The notes: generated by a model not told the origin, from the sequence alone. A stretch of 64,000 nt of DNA from Chelydra serpentina (GCA_037349315.1 JBAIAC010000027.1:10793501-10857500), one strand, 5' to 3'; shown: positions 8,646 to 20,683, numbered from the stretch's first letter. Numbers and translations: made by a program.

Positions 8646-10426
8646 AAACATAAGGGCCCCAAAGTCTTCCTGTTAGAGTGAATGGCAAAAACCACACTGA
8701 ATAAAATGAGCAATAAAATGGCATTAATTAAATAGTATAGGTAACAAGCTTTGAGATTCTCAGATAAAACATTCACAGTTATTATGAGAAGAAAGTAGAA
8801 ACATTGAACCATCAACTCACCCCAGCAGTTCTTTACACTTTGAAGGCACAACATAATCAAAAGCAGAAGATAATTAATATGCAGACAATCAGAGGCAGCA
8901 ACAGAAGCTGCAATGTTGAACATATTCAAACCAAGAGACAAGCATTTAAAAGGAAAGCACAGCACAGGCTCTAATGAGAGATAATTGGATGGACCTGGAT
9001 ATGCTTCACAGGCTCCCTGTATTTTGAAATGTTGCTGTAACTAGGATGGGCATGTTTAGATTACTGATTCCCCCAGAAGAGGAGTATACTCTGTGGCTGC
9101 TAAGGTGTCACGGAGAACTTGCAAGTTCTTTTGTCAGATGAGCTAAGAGTTATTATTGGTGTTTGCTAATTTCAGAGGTGAGGAAGGGTTAAATCATCAT
9201 CTCTCCCTATAACTCTAACAAGCCATGTCTCTTCAGCGCCTAATTTCCAGGCCTGCATGTAATGACAGAGTTAAGAAGATAACAGAACCATCCCACGCAG
9301 AAAAGAACTCCCCTGCCTTCAGAAAGCTGCCAGAGTAGTTCTATGGGATCACTGCTCCAAACACCTGCTGTAGGAAACGTGGGAATGATCTTGGGGAATT
9401 GCCTATTGGGCTACAGACACTCTCTACCTGTCATCCATGGTGAAGCAGAGTGTACGTTAGAGCAGCCCCCGAGCTGTTTGCTGAAAGTTCTCAGCAGCTC
9501 GTCAGGCCCCTCAAAACAGGAAATACAAAGGATCTTAAATGACCCACCAGCACATCCACACTGTACAGGGTTGGGAAAACATAGAATTGGGGCTCGTGTA
9601 TTTCAGATACTAAAGTGATGGGAGCCATATACTTCAAAGAACAAATTTTGATATATGATTTTTCACCAAGTGACTACTTGGCTCTTTTTGAGAACTGGCT
9701 GTGAACTTCAATTTACCAGATTATATCAAACCACTTTCCACTTAAAAGCTTACACTGGTGGGTTGTGTTCTGCACCTGTGAAAGAAGGGAGTCAGTGAGG
9801 TGATGGGTCTTTTCCATCTCTAATTTCCTGAATGCGAAACAATGGGAAAATGTCCAATAAAGGCTTAGAGGTAGGTTTGTATTTCATTTACCACAATGAC
9901 TTGCCTCAGTGGTGAATATAATGGAGCCTTGTTAATCCGCAATGGAGAGCATTCCTGTGACAATTAGTGAGGTTTGGGCTAGCAAAATCAGAGGGTAGGG
10001 CTTCATGGTCTCATTTCCCTACTAGTAAGTAATGAGAAGGACACTGAGCTGGGTTTGGCCCCTCCCCTCAGCATGAAGCACCATCCACCATGTTTAATTT
10101 CACTCACTCTCAGCTGCTCCGCTCGGTGCTGTATTGGGAGGGGGAACGTGGAGGTGAATAGCCCCTGAGGAAGAGGAAAGAAGCAAGGCAACAGCCAGCC
10201 AAGGTAGAAGTGGTATGTGATACAGTCATTAAGCAAGCAGCAAGAGGAGAAAGGTAAGCGGCCCTGTCTCAGGGCTTCAGTGAGTGCTGGGGAGTTGGGA
10301 CAGGGGTCATTCAATGATTGTCACATCCTGTGGGAAATGCGCTGTCATCTTTGCTGCCCTCCCCACAGTTGGGTCACAGCACCTTGCTGCTCATTGAAAC
10401 CCAGGTGTGTGCTTTAAAGATTGGAG
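8646..10426. other. No recognised gene; unique sequence between two CR1 copies
   Basis: Nothing here matches a repeat family I can name. Short open frames occur on both strands (for example 9343-9618 plus and 10003-10314 minus) but lack any domain or consistent codon pattern. Confidence 0.4.
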
Positions 10427-11461
10427 CATCATCAATGCTCTGCACCAGAGATGGAATAATTGGAAAACTGTTCCCAAAGAGTAGTTATCAGTGGCTCACA
10501 GTCAAACAGTCCCACAGGGATCAGTCCTGGGTCTGGTTCTATTCACTATATTTATAAATGATTTAGATAATGGCATAGAGAGATCACTTATAAAGTTTGC
10601 AGATGATGCCAAGCTGGGAAGAGTTGCAAGTGCTTTGGAGGATAGGATTAAAATTCAGAATGATCTGGATATACCAGAGAAATGGTCTGAAGTAAATCGG
10701 GTGAAATTTAATAAGGACAAATGCAAAGTACTTCACTTAGGAAGGAACAGTGAGTTGCACACTTATAGGAAAGAGTACCACAGAAAGGGATCTGGAGGTC
10801 ACAGTGGATCACAAGCTAAATATGAATCAACAATGTAACACTGTTGCAAAAAATGCAAACATCATTCTGGGATGTATTGGCAGGAGTGTTGTAAACAAGA
10901 GATGAGAAGTAATTCTTCTGCTCTACTCTGTGCTGATTAGGCCTCAATGGAGTATTGTATCCAGTTCTGGGTGCCACATTTCAGAAAGGATGTGGACAAA
11001 TTGGAGAAAGTCCAGAGAAGACCAACAAAAATGATTAAAGGTCTAGAAAACATGTGCTATGAGGGAAGATTGAAAAAACTGGATTGGTTTGTCTGGAGAA
11101 GAATGAGGAGGAGGGACATGATAACAGGTTTCAAGTATGTAAAAGGTTGTAAAAGAAGGAGGGAGAACATTTGTTCTTGTTAACCTCTGAGGATAAAACA
11201 AGAAGCAATGGGCTTAAATTGCAGCAAGGGAGGTTTAGGTTGGATATTAAGAAAAAACTTCCTAACTGTCAGGGTGGTTAAGCATTTAAACAGATTGCCT
11301 AGGGAGGATGTGGAATCGCCATCATTGGAGATTTTTAAGAACAGGTGACACAAACACCTGTCAGGAATGGTCTAGTTATTACTTAGTGTTGCCTTGAGTA
11401 CAGGGGACTGGACTAGATGACCTATTGAGGTCCCTTCCAGCCCTACACTTCTATGATTCTG
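10427..11461 (+). mobile_element. CR1 LINE 3-prime fragment with intact terminus
   Basis: An open frame from 10491 reads VPQGSVLGLVLF and FINDLDNGIERSLIKFADD, the reverse-transcriptase motifs including the FADD catalytic box. It continues through KFNKDKCKVLHLGRN before losing frame. The downstream C-terminal domain reappears at 10947-11183 (QFWVPHFRKDVDKLEKVQRR). The 3-prime end at 11400-11461 has the CR1/SINE tail GGACTAGATGACC, GGTCCCTTCCAGCCC and TTCTATGATTCT. The copy is 5-prime truncated and frameshifted, hence a pseudogene. Confidence 0.93.
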
Positions 11462-11479
11462 TAGACTTCTGGGACGGAG

Positions 11480-11605
11480 TTTTGACTAATAGTTAGAGCA
11501 GAGGAATACCAATTGCCAGGACTCTTGGGTTCTAATCCTAGCTCTGCCACTGATTCGTCATGTGACCTTGCATAAGACACTTATCCATTTTACAGCTAGA
11601 ACTGA
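11480..11605 (+). repeat. MIR-like SINE relic
   Basis: GGACTCTTGGGTTCTAATCC, TAGCTCTGCCACTGATTCGT, then CATGTGACCTTGCATAAGAC follow the MIR core in the direct orientation. Confidence 0.75.
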
Positions 11606-11821
11606 GAGGTTATAATTGTCACTGAATAAATTGAAGAGACCAGATTTTCAAAGGGGAAAAACTGGGACAACTACAGTGAGAAAGGAGGGGGCAGTGAATT
11701 AAGGAGTTCAGGGGAGAGAACTGGTACCAGGTTGTGGGGAGTCACTGGATGATTTTTGGGAAATGGGCAAGGGCAAAATTGTAGATGCTAAGCGCTATAA
11801 ATGTATCAACCATCACGATTG

Positions 11822-11994
11822 GGGCCAGCTTTTCCAAGAACTTAAGAGCTAGTTAGGCACATGAATAAGTGGCCACGTTTTCAAAAGAGCTCAGCATGTC
11901 AGATGCATGTTGGATGCTGAGCTCTTTTGAAAATCTGGCCCTGAGTGTCCTAGTGGGAACTGCATAGGGCTGAGTCCTTATGAAAAACTGGCCC
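11822..11994. repeat. Foldback element with perfect 20-bp inner hairpin
   Basis: The outer ends are GGGCCAGCTTTTCC and GAAAAACTGGCCC. The inner arms TTTTCAAAAGAGCTCAGCAT (11878-11897) and its exact complement (11914-11933) are separated by 16 bases. Preservation of perfect arms suggests a fairly recent copy or repair by gene conversion between the arms. Confidence 0.8.
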
Positions 11995-13370
11995 TTGTTT
12001 AGCTACCTAAATGGGAACAAAGCTTTTCTTAAAAGGAAAAAGAAATCTCAGTATAACCCCAGTTGCTCAATAATTATGAATCAGACCATCTTCCCCCCCA
12101 GTCAGGAGACTGGCTTAAAAACCATGAAATTTTTACAAATAATAGATTTGGTATTCTTTTTTATTTGCCCTCTAATGTTGGAAGCTGTAGGGTTCACATT
12201 TTCAAGCTGTCATCTGCTACCATGAGGGATAGAAACGTAGCTTTATTTTTGTAAAAAAAAAAAAAAAAAAGTGAGTCTTGTATAATCGTGTGACTCCAGG
12301 AGCTGGGACTTTGAGGAATAAACACCAACCATCACAATATTCTCGATTAAAAATGGCAAGAGCTGGCATCACTAGTCCTTAATGTCTTTTGAGGTTGTGG
12401 GTTTTTTTTCTTCCCCGAGAATTCAGTGCATCGTCCATGATGCTACTCATCCTTTAGATGGGCAGTCACCGTCAAACACTAGCTTCTGCGCTCTTATAAA
12501 TCATCCCTGCATTTTAGCCTTTTCTGTGTTCCAGTCTCTTTGGAGACAAAAGTCTTCTTGTCACAAATATGCATGCTCCTTTTTCCGAAGATGTTTCCAG
12601 GAGGTTAATTCTTGTATGGGATTTTAAAAAATTATGGAAATAATGTTCTTCTAATAAACCTACATAAAAATATACTTTTCATAGTGCGTGACAGTAATGA
12701 TAAAGATTTAAACTCTTGTAGAAATCAGTGAATCTATCCCGCTTCAAATGCCTCTGTACAAACAATATTTCCTTGGACTAATATAATATATTGAATTGAA
12801 AAATTTATCTTCAATGTAATTGCACCAATAGACTAGTCCTATTGCTCCAAACAGCCACTCTGAAGATGAGATTTTAAAGCATGGCTCATAAATATAGGAA
12901 CAGAACAAAATAGCTTTTTTTATATAATTAAACAGTTAGCAGCTAAATTGCATTGTAATTGATTAGAAAATTGCTTTTTTAATGAGATTTAGTCACTAGG
13001 AAATGGTTTTTTCTTCAATATGCCCAATGTGCATTGGGTCATTTAAACAGCAAATTGCCTTACTGGCCTCCTATTTAGACATTCTGGATTCAACTTTCTG
13101 TAAGAAAAGAAGCACCTTACAATACACGCCTCTCAGTGCTGAAGGCAGCATTCTGTTCTCCAGTGCTCACAGAGGACCTCAACTCCCGTCATTGTGAAGG
13201 CCATGGAAAATCTGCGCATGAAGGAAGAGTAGGTTATTGGAGGTGACCCATACAGGAAATACGTTTTACAATAATGCTTCAAATAATTACAGGATATGTT
13301 CTCTGTTCTGGCCAACCTGTGAATTAGATGAGGTGGGGAGTTATCTGAATGACAGATTTTTCAATTTGTT
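11995..13370. other. Unique AT-rich stretch; poly-A at 12253
   Basis: A run of about 18 A follows TTTATTTTTGT near 12253. The segment 12640-13000 is AT-rich, non-repetitive and contains ATTGCATTGTAATTGATTAG and TTTTTAATGAGAT. It is listed under findings as a candidate conserved element. No coding evidence. Confidence 0.4.
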
Positions 13371-13374
13371 GGCA

Positions 13375-13735
13375 ATTCTGAAAAATTGAAGGAAAAAACA
13401 AGTTTGGGTCAAACCAAAAATGAAGCTTTATGAAATATTCAACGAACTGAAAAGTCAAACAAAAATAATTGTAGGTCAATGTCTTGTTTTTGAACATTTT
13501 AAAAACTATTTTATTTTTAAAAAATCAAAGGAAATATTGAAATGAAGCCATTTTGAATTGGGGAAAAAACCCAAACAAAATATTTTTATTGGAGTTTTTT
13601 TTTTTTTATGGAGGGGCTTAACATGAATGGGGTGGGGAGGAGTTGACTGAAACGAATCGCTGAAACCGACATGAATTTGTGAAATATTTTGGTATCGCCG
13701 AAACGGCATTTTTGACCAAAAAATGTTGGCGTCAA
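13375..13735. repeat. AT-rich GAAA/TTTT-type repeat, copy 1
   Basis: Dominated by words such as CTGAAAAATTGAAGG, TTTGGGTCAAACC, CATTTTGAATTGGGG and GACCAAAAAATG. Similar vocabulary recurs at 40060-40465, 40990-41460, 44465-44720 and 62175-62335. Boundaries are uncertain. Confidence 0.45.
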
Positions 13736-14298
13736 CTCTCCACAATGCCCATAACCCAGTGTGGTCTGGCAATGCCCTCTTTTCCCTATATAGATATGCT
13801 TCCTATATTGGGGGGGGGGGCAAGAAAATGGAAGCCTAGAACTGCTATGCTTGCTCTATACCACCTATGGATTGTCTTTCTACACGAGCTGCATAAAGCA
13901 GCCAGCTTGCAGGGAACAATCATGGCCTACATTTTATAATAGCAATGCTACAGTGAATGGGGCAATAGCTGTAGATTTGTATTTTATTTTATAAAGGGCA
14001 GGCTGCTGTATGGATGTGAAAGAGTTTTGCCCAGAGAGGAGTGAATCCTACTCCACAGTGATGGGAGCACTTCCAAAGTTTTGAAGGCTCAGATTGATTT
14101 GAAGCTTAATTTAATTTCTTTGGCCTGAAATAAAGGCTGCAACTCTCATGAGAACAGACTGACTTGAAGTATTTCTGGTGCTTTCTGGTTCCAACTGGGC
14201 TGGAAGTTACTGAATTTACAAACTATCTTCCACATCATCGGTACTTAACAAATAAGAATAATCACGAATAGTGATAACAACAACAACAGTTTTAAAAA
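13736..14298. other. No recognised feature
   Basis: Unique sequence containing a 10-base G run near 13811. No gene. Confidence 0.4.
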
Positions 14299-14423
14299 GT
14301 GGAAATTTTCCAAGGTGCTGGTACTGTTGATCTAACTCTTCTCCCACAGAAGCCAATGGTAAAACTTTCATTGACTTTAATGGGAGCAATTGGGCCAATG
14401 CTGAGCGCTGTTGAAAATTCCAC
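14299..14423. repeat. Foldback element
   Basis: The ends GTGGAAATTTTCCAA and TTGAAAATTCCAC pair, with a centre around CATTGACTTTAATGGGAGC typical of the palindromic family. Confidence 0.6.
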
Positions 14424-14962
14424 CTTAAGAGATCATAATTTACTGCAGGATTTCAATGCTCATGTCCTGTCCCAGTAGAAAACAATAAATGTAAAGACAA
14501 GCGATAATAAGATGAACAAAAGATATTTCAACTTTTGATCTTAAAGAAAAAAGATTAATTTGGGTTTGGTCTGTGCTTGGACCAATTCCAACAGGGTATT
14601 TCAATGCCTTGCCTTTATGCATCCCACAGTCCATTATCGGAGTATGTCAGTGCTCTCTACAGTAAATGATCTCAGTGAGGCTTCTTGTGCAATAAGCTAT
14701 TCCTCCATGTGAACAGAGGTGCACGTTCTGGCCCTAACATTTTAATGTACATTACTTTATGTAAGCAGCAATTAGCAAGTGAATAATATTCTGTGGTCAA
14801 CATATGGGAGTTGCATGTTGTGAATTTGTCATTTTTACTGACAGTCTGTTCTAAGGGGACAGAGCAGGGGGGGAAATCTTGCTGGTTAAAGAATCATGGG
14901 TAAAATCAACAGGGTTTCAAGGGAACCCCCCCCCCCATTTCTAAAATACTGCAGAGTTTGGA
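14424..14962. other. No recognised feature; C-run near 14926
   Basis: Unique sequence with a stretch of about ten C near 14926-14936. No other signal. Confidence 0.4.
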
Positions 14963-15067
14963 TAGGGTTTCCAATTTTGTTTGGATGTATTCCTGGAGGT
15001 TTCATCACATGATATAATCTTTAATTCCTGGAGACTCCCAGACAACCCTGGAGGGTTGGCAACCATA
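14963..15067. mobile_element. Short hAT-like MITE with TAGGGTTGCCA-type ends
   Basis: The left end TAGGGTTTCCAATTTTG and right end GGGTTGGCAACCATA form a diverged inverted pair. The body contains ATTCCTGGAGGTTTCATCAC and TTCCTGGAGACTCCCAGACA, a text I recall as common in turtle genomes. No clean 8-bp TSD is visible. Confidence 0.6.
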
Positions 15068-15129
15068 ACCCAAAATCTGACTCTGAACTTCCTGAACCTT
15101 CAGGAGTTCAAGTTCAAAACTAGAACTGG

Positions 15130-15200
15130 ACATTATTAGTATTATTATTATTTATTGTATTAATTGTACAGCTTCTACAGGCCCCATTGTACTAGGCTTT
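15130..15200 (-). repeat. L2/L3-type tail relic
   Basis: An ATTATT tract precedes AGGCCCCATTGTACTAGGC, the reverse form of the ancient tail seen at 1945, 44830 and 52910. Confidence 0.6.
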
Positions 15201-15880
15201 TGTGATGGGGTCTGCTCCCCAAACTCGCCCTGATGGGGTTAACCTAGGCCAGATGTGACAATTAACATATTAGGCTTCCAACAGGGGCACATGTAGGCTG
15301 AGAAGAAAACCCTCATCAAGGAAAACTCGTGTGCAGGAACAGGCAGGATTTCTATAAAGCCAGGGAACTGGTAGCAGGAAGGAAGGCTGCAATCACTTTC
15401 CCTGGGACAAGGGAGATAAAGAGATTTGGGCCCAAGAGGAAGGGTTCGTCTAGAAGGGTGGAGAATGTGAGCTTGGGTTGGCAAGGCAGGAAGTAGTCCA
15501 GGGAATGGCAGAAGGTTCATGGTAGTACAGACCTTAGCCTCTGGAGGTAGGGCCACTGGGGTAGAACCCAGCATAGGGAGCAGGCCTGGGTTGCTTTACC
15601 AGTCACAGAATAAGTGGCAAATCTGGGCAGTGAACTTGAAGACTGTCCAGGACAGTTTGTCCTGGAGTGGTGCAGCTAAGGCAGTGGATTTAAGGGCTGC
15701 CTGGGACGGTGTGGAAGACTTTGATAGTACCCTGGAAGGGGGGGACTGTTGTGACTTGGTTGGAGGGCTAAGCCATGAAGATGAGGCGCGTCTGCTTCTG
15801 ATGAGCAAACGGGGGGCTGCAGAATGAGATGCTGGGCCAAGGAAAAGTGAGAACAGGGCATCAGGCTGGCAGAGCTTATG
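15201..15880. repeat. Unclassified repeat starting TGTGATGGGGTCTGCTCCCC
   Basis: The opening resembles, in reverse, the terminus of the LTR-like repeat near 20655-20683 (GGGGTGAACACCCCACAC). The body is purine-rich and open in several frames on both strands, typical of composition rather than coding. Boundaries and class are uncertain. Confidence 0.3.
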
Positions 15881-17520
15881 CTCAGATGAAGCCAGAAAGA
15901 GGCACTCTATTTATGCGTAGAGATCCCCATGACAGCTTCATATATGATAAGACTCTTTTCGAAGCGTTAATAGTATCTGAACAGAAGTGTGGGAGAAAGT
16001 ATTGTATTCCCCTTTACAGATTTGGTACTTTAGGCTTACGTCTAGTCTCTCAGATACTGCAGTGATTAATGTGGTGTAAAAAAATGAGAATAGAATAGGT
16101 ACTTCATAGCAATTGTTTCCACGGCTTTCATAATTATCAAGAAAACAGTTCAACAGAAATATGTATTGTCCCGTTCTATGAAAAGCTGTGATTGAAAGTG
16201 TGTTGAAACCAAATAATCCTCTGAAAACTCTATAGTTTAAATGATTTTCAAAATAGTTTACTTCAGGAACAAACGATTTTGATGAATCTTGATTATCAGG
16301 AACAACCTATTATGAAAAACAATGAATGCAGTGTGCGCTTAACTCCAATTTGAATTGTTCCGTTTCCAAAACCTGTACTGATGCGACTTAGCTTTCAACA
16401 TAAACAGTAGTGATTGCAATCAGTTGCTGCTGCCATAGCAACAGGCAAAATTAAAGGGGCAAACGACAAAGCTAAAATTGCCTCAGGGTTGTAGATTCTA
16501 ATTGTATGGCAGTCCAGTGATGTACTGTGGATCAGCAAATCCGGTCTAGTTACAGTCATCAGGGTTATGTACTCTATGTAACTCTAGTTCCTAAATCTAC
16601 AAATATAATAGTGTTGGCTTTTACATTTCTACAAGTCATCATGTCCTTCTCAGGGTTTGAGTGGGTATTCCCTTTATTTAATTTATGTATTTATTTATTT
16701 ATTTTATTAACCTCAAGTGCAAATTTTTGTAAGCTAGTGCACTCTTCTCCAGAGGTTTGAATTCTGAGTTCAGATAGCCAGCAATGACTCTTTGGTCCAG
16801 TTTGGTTCAAAGCAAAGACCCCATTTAGGAAGGGGAGGTTGAGAGGGGAGCAGAAAGTTTCAAAAGCAACAGCAAAAGGAAGCATGCTTTCATGTCTGAA
16901 TCTAAATAACACTGGAAAACAAATATGGTGCCCTTATTTCGTTCTGCTGTTACTTCTCCATCCTGTTTGTTTAACTCACTTCCGGCATTTTGGAGTTTAA
17001 TCAAGGGAGTTATAGCTCAGGCAGAGGTTAGCAGGACTATAGGGCACTCATTCACTACAAACCATTGGGGCCTTGTGAATTAGAACACAACTAAACTGGC
17101 GCCCTAAGTGAAGATAGATAGTGATGAGACTCCTCTTCAAGAATGTGTTTGAGGCCTGGCTTAAAGGCAGCTGACTTGTAGCTCAGCCACCTCGAATATC
17201 AGGACAATGCCCTGAGAGATGCTGAGCATCTATAACTCATGCTGCCATCAGTGGAATTACCAGTGCTCTGGATCAGGCTTGTATTTGTTCTTGTATATGG
17301 TGAAATCATTTTGGGTCCCTTGCTACTAAAAGTCAGCTATTGCTATGAAATATAAAGCCCAGAGTTTGAATTTACTGTGTACCCTATAAGTGAACCAGAG
17401 CGCTCACTCATAACTCAGCGAGGATTCAATCTTGCATTCCTTGTACACCTAGAAAAGCCAGGGGAAGTTTTTGAGTGAGCAGAAGTAATGTGATGCATGA
17501 GAATGTCATAAAATAAAATG
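15881..17520. other. Unique sequence with candidate regulatory segment at 16060-16510
   Basis: No repeat or gene is visible. The part 16060-16510 is balanced, complex sequence with TCATAATTATC, GATGAATCTTGATTATC and GCTGCCATAGCAACAGG, the last being an RFX X-box-like half palindrome. The rest is ordinary, with a TTTA tract at about 16680-16710. Confidence 0.4.
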
Positions 17521-17645
17521 CAGCTGCACGATTTTTAGCAACAGTGAGGAGAAGCTGGTTCCTTCAAGATGCCCGAAGTAGGTCATATTTTAAGTAGCTG
17601 TACTTAAATCAATATTATATAAGAAATGCAAGATTTCAGTGAGAG
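17521..17645 (+). repeat. Local duplicated segment, copy A
   Basis: Shares with 17984-18132 the ordered blocks TTTTTAG-AACAG, GGAGAAGCTGGTT, GGTCATATTTTA, GTACTTAAAT and CAAGATTTC. Similarity is about 80 percent by eye over the first 80 bases, with an indel further on. Confidence 0.7.
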
Positions 17646-17983
17646 TTCTGAGTGCACATGAAATGCAGGCTGCAGTCTCTGATGTGTACAGCTCCACAGA
17701 GGATGTTCATGGGTTGCAACCCATTGTGAATAATTCACTTTACATTTGCTTACCGATTGCAAGGAGCCCAGCTGATTTAGCTGTTTCAGCTCTGGTTCTT
17801 ATGGGAAAGAACTGAGACGGGTTGGCTACCCAAGGTTGGGTGTGCAGTCATTTTTCATCAGCGTGTATTTGCCAGCTTGTGAAACTCTGCAGGCTGTTAC
17901 AGTGTCCCTCGAGATGACGTTGTTCGCCGATTAGTGTCAGAAGTAATCTGTCCCATGAGATAGCGGGGAGGTTGGAAGGGGTC
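17646..17983. other. Spacer between the two duplicated segments
   Basis: Unique sequence. Nothing recognisable. Confidence 0.4.
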
Positions 17984-18132
17984 ACTGCAGTTTTTAGAAA
18001 CAGCAAGGAGAAGCTGGTTTCTACAAGACGGCCTAAATTTGGTCATATTTTAGGCAGTTGTACTTAAATTAACCCAAAATAAGTACTAATGAGCCTTGAA
18101 GAACAAACAGAAAACTACAAGATTTCTGCTTA
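17984..18132 (+). repeat. Local duplicated segment, copy B
   Basis: Direct-orientation partner of 17521-17645. It carries extra sequence (AACCCAAAATAAGTACTAAT and onward) before the shared CAAGATTTC block. Confidence 0.7.
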
Positions 18133-18237
18133 TTGATTTGTTAGGTTAAATGAATATATCATTGGTGCACGGAATGTTTCTTACCCTTTATTCTCTGCTC
18201 AGACTTGGCTAAGGATATATTTGAAATTAGGTATATG

Positions 18238-18315
18238 GATTCAGATCCTCAGTTGGCGTAAAGCAGGGTAGCCTTATAAAATCAATGGAGCTACCCCAAT
18301 TTACATCACACAGGG
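18238..18315. repeat. Foldback fragment
   Basis: TCAGATCCTCAGTTGGCGTA, a centre AATCAATGGAGCTACC and CAATTTACATCA resemble the complete foldback at 38760-38844. The right end is degraded. Confidence 0.4.
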
Positions 18316-19879
18316 ATGCTACTCTCATTTAGGCCAGATCTTGCCCATTATTCTTTCCCATCTTTATGCTAGTGCTGTAGTTTTACATATGGAATTTTTT
18401 TATTATTATTTCAGAGGGCCTAACTCCCATCATAAATGTTTTGCCATTGTATTTTGCTACCTTTATGCAAATTGGGACCACAATGGAGAAGAGCAAACAT
18501 TTCTCTTGGTCACTCAGATTAACATTGTTACAGCGTGGTTAGCCAATAGTTGGGGTCTCGCATGTTGTTTCCATTAGGAGGAGAAAATGATGAGTCAGGA
18601 ATTGCTTTGGTACAATCCTGTTTGTTAACAATGAATGCACATAAAGTTCAGTTTACCTGAACACACTAAAAAATAATCAGCAGGAGACAGTTTCTTTGCT
18701 CAATGTTCCAAGCCACCACTCTACCCAGGAAGCTCTTTCTTTAGGCTTTTTCATAGGGACACACTCAAAGTGCTTGTTCTGGCTGGCTGGCTTTTCTGCT
18801 GTTTTTCTGTCAGCTCCTCTGGAGGGTTTGCTGCTTCTCTTCACACAAATACAGCTCCACCAAAAAAGTACCCAGGCCCCCTGCATTTCCATTCAGCCTG
18901 CCTCTCCCATTGACTTCAACTCGAGTTGTGGGTACTTGGCACTTCAGTAATCAAATCTTCTCTCTGTGTAACGCTTGCAGTATTATATAGAGCGCATAGA
19001 TTTTTGTTTAAGTTATTGACCTCTAGTGAGTGGCAAGATATGGAAATTCTAAGGCATGCTCTTTGCTAAAGGAACAATTGTAAAATGTACTTTTAAACTT
19101 CCTTTAATTAATTTAATTGGCAATTTCCCCATATCTGATATACTCCAGGGAAGAAATGAGGGCTAAAGGTTGAGCTGACCTGATCTAGTAGAGCTTCTGT
19201 TTTCACAGAAAGGCGAGGCACTTAGCTTTTTTTTTGCATCTGTGTTATAGTCTATCCCCAATTAATTTTGTCATGCTTTGCCAGCTATCAAAGCTTAGCC
19301 AGTAGAGTCAAGAAATTGTAACTTTGTCTACTTTAAGAAAATTGACCTGTGAAACACATTGTGCTAAAGTTTAGTAGCCAAATCCTTTGTTGGTGTAAAT
19401 GGATGCAACATCACTGACTTCAAGCGTGTTGTCCATTTATGCCAGCAGAGCATTTGTTCCTATTTGTCTTCGAGATAAAAATTCCAAAAGCAAATTAAAG
19501 TGCTCATGGAAGGCTATGGTTTGACAACCCTGGAGACCGGTGTTCTCTGCTCATCCATGGGACGGGCACAGCCCGAGAGAGCAGCAGTGCAACCTTTCGC
19601 ACATTGGCCAAATGCTGATCTAATTTAATATGGTATGAATCTCGAGTAACTCCACGAAAGTGAATAGAATTATCCTGGTGTAAAAACGGAAATCAGAATC
19701 AGGGCAATTGCCCCTCCTATATTTCTTTTCCTCATTCTGGAGAGACCACCTCTGAAAATGAGAGCGTAGTTGGCTCACTTTCAAAGATGCGTATGTGAGT
19801 TAAGCACCCACCTCCCTTTGAACATGAATGGAAGTTGGCACCTAACTCTTAGGCTCCTTTGAAAATCCCAGTTTTAACC
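18316..19879. other. No recognised gene; weak foldback traces
   Basis: A trace of the same family lies near 19378-19450 (GTTGGTGTAAATGG with CCATTTATGCCAGC) and another near 19785-19872. Otherwise unique. Confidence 0.4.
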
Positions 19880-20683
19880 TTTGGCCTTTCTGCTAAGACT
19901 CCGAATTGGCCTCAGCTTGTTGTGTCCTCTAGACTCTGGTCTACAAGGAATTACCTCAGACCACCATGTTATTTCACATAACCCTGTCACAGGGCTCCCA
20001 TTCCTAGGGCACCTCCTCTTTGCTGCTGTAGGGACTAGCTCCTTCCAAGTCCAACACAAACCTTTCCTTTGCACCGTTCTCATCATGTCTCCTCTCGCTC
20101 CCTGGGATTTTGCACACTTCCTCTTCATAACTCGGTTGCGCCCTCTTGTGTCTTGGTCTCCAGCCAGCTCACCATGTGTTCCCCCCCCCCCCCCTTCCAA
20201 GATATCAAAATCTTTCCATCCCCACTGTCTCAGACAGTCTTCCCATTCACTGCCCAGACTGGGCCACTTCCCCAGGGGCTAACTGGGCAATCTGGGCCTA
20301 CCCTCTACTCAGGGTTCCAGCTCCAGAATCTTCTACTCATCAGCCGGGGTCTGCAACGTCCCATTCAGCTCCTGAGCCTTTTCCTACGTGACACTCTCAG
20401 GCTTCTGCTCCGCCACTCTTCGGCATAAACTCTTCCTGCAGGGCCTGGAGCCCCAGGGCTTCCTCCTTTTTCTCTCCAATGCCTAGTGAGTGACTACAGG
20501 CTTCCTCCCTCCAGCCCTTTTCTGCAGTCAACTTCCTGGCTTTATACTAGCCCAGCTTGTTTCTTCTCCACTGGACTCCATCAACCATCAGTGGTTGCTT
20601 AGACCACCTAATTCCCCTGAGGATGGGTCTGTCTGGTTAACTGACCCTTTCCAGCCTAGTGTGGGGTGAACACCCCACACAAA
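19880..20683 (+). repeat. Unclassified LTR-like repeat, copy 2
   Basis: Pyrimidine-rich, about 800 bp, with GGGCCTACCCTCTACTCAGG matching the repeat at 4376-4965 and an end of GTGGGGTGAACACCCCACAC. A run of 14 C lies near 20170. Frames open over 100-130 codons occur on both strands but are low-complexity Pro/Ser/Leu-rich and do not look coding. An LTR or terminal part of a retroelement is possible; no PBS or protein was seen. Confidence 0.4.

Noticed and set aside
15519..15861. Opposed frames of 60-102 codons
   Set aside because: Overlapping on both strands in purine-rich, probably repetitive sequence; no family resemblance.
19874..20428. Frames of 81-133 codons on both strands
   Set aside because: Contained in an LTR-like repeat with a C14 run; low-complexity peptides.
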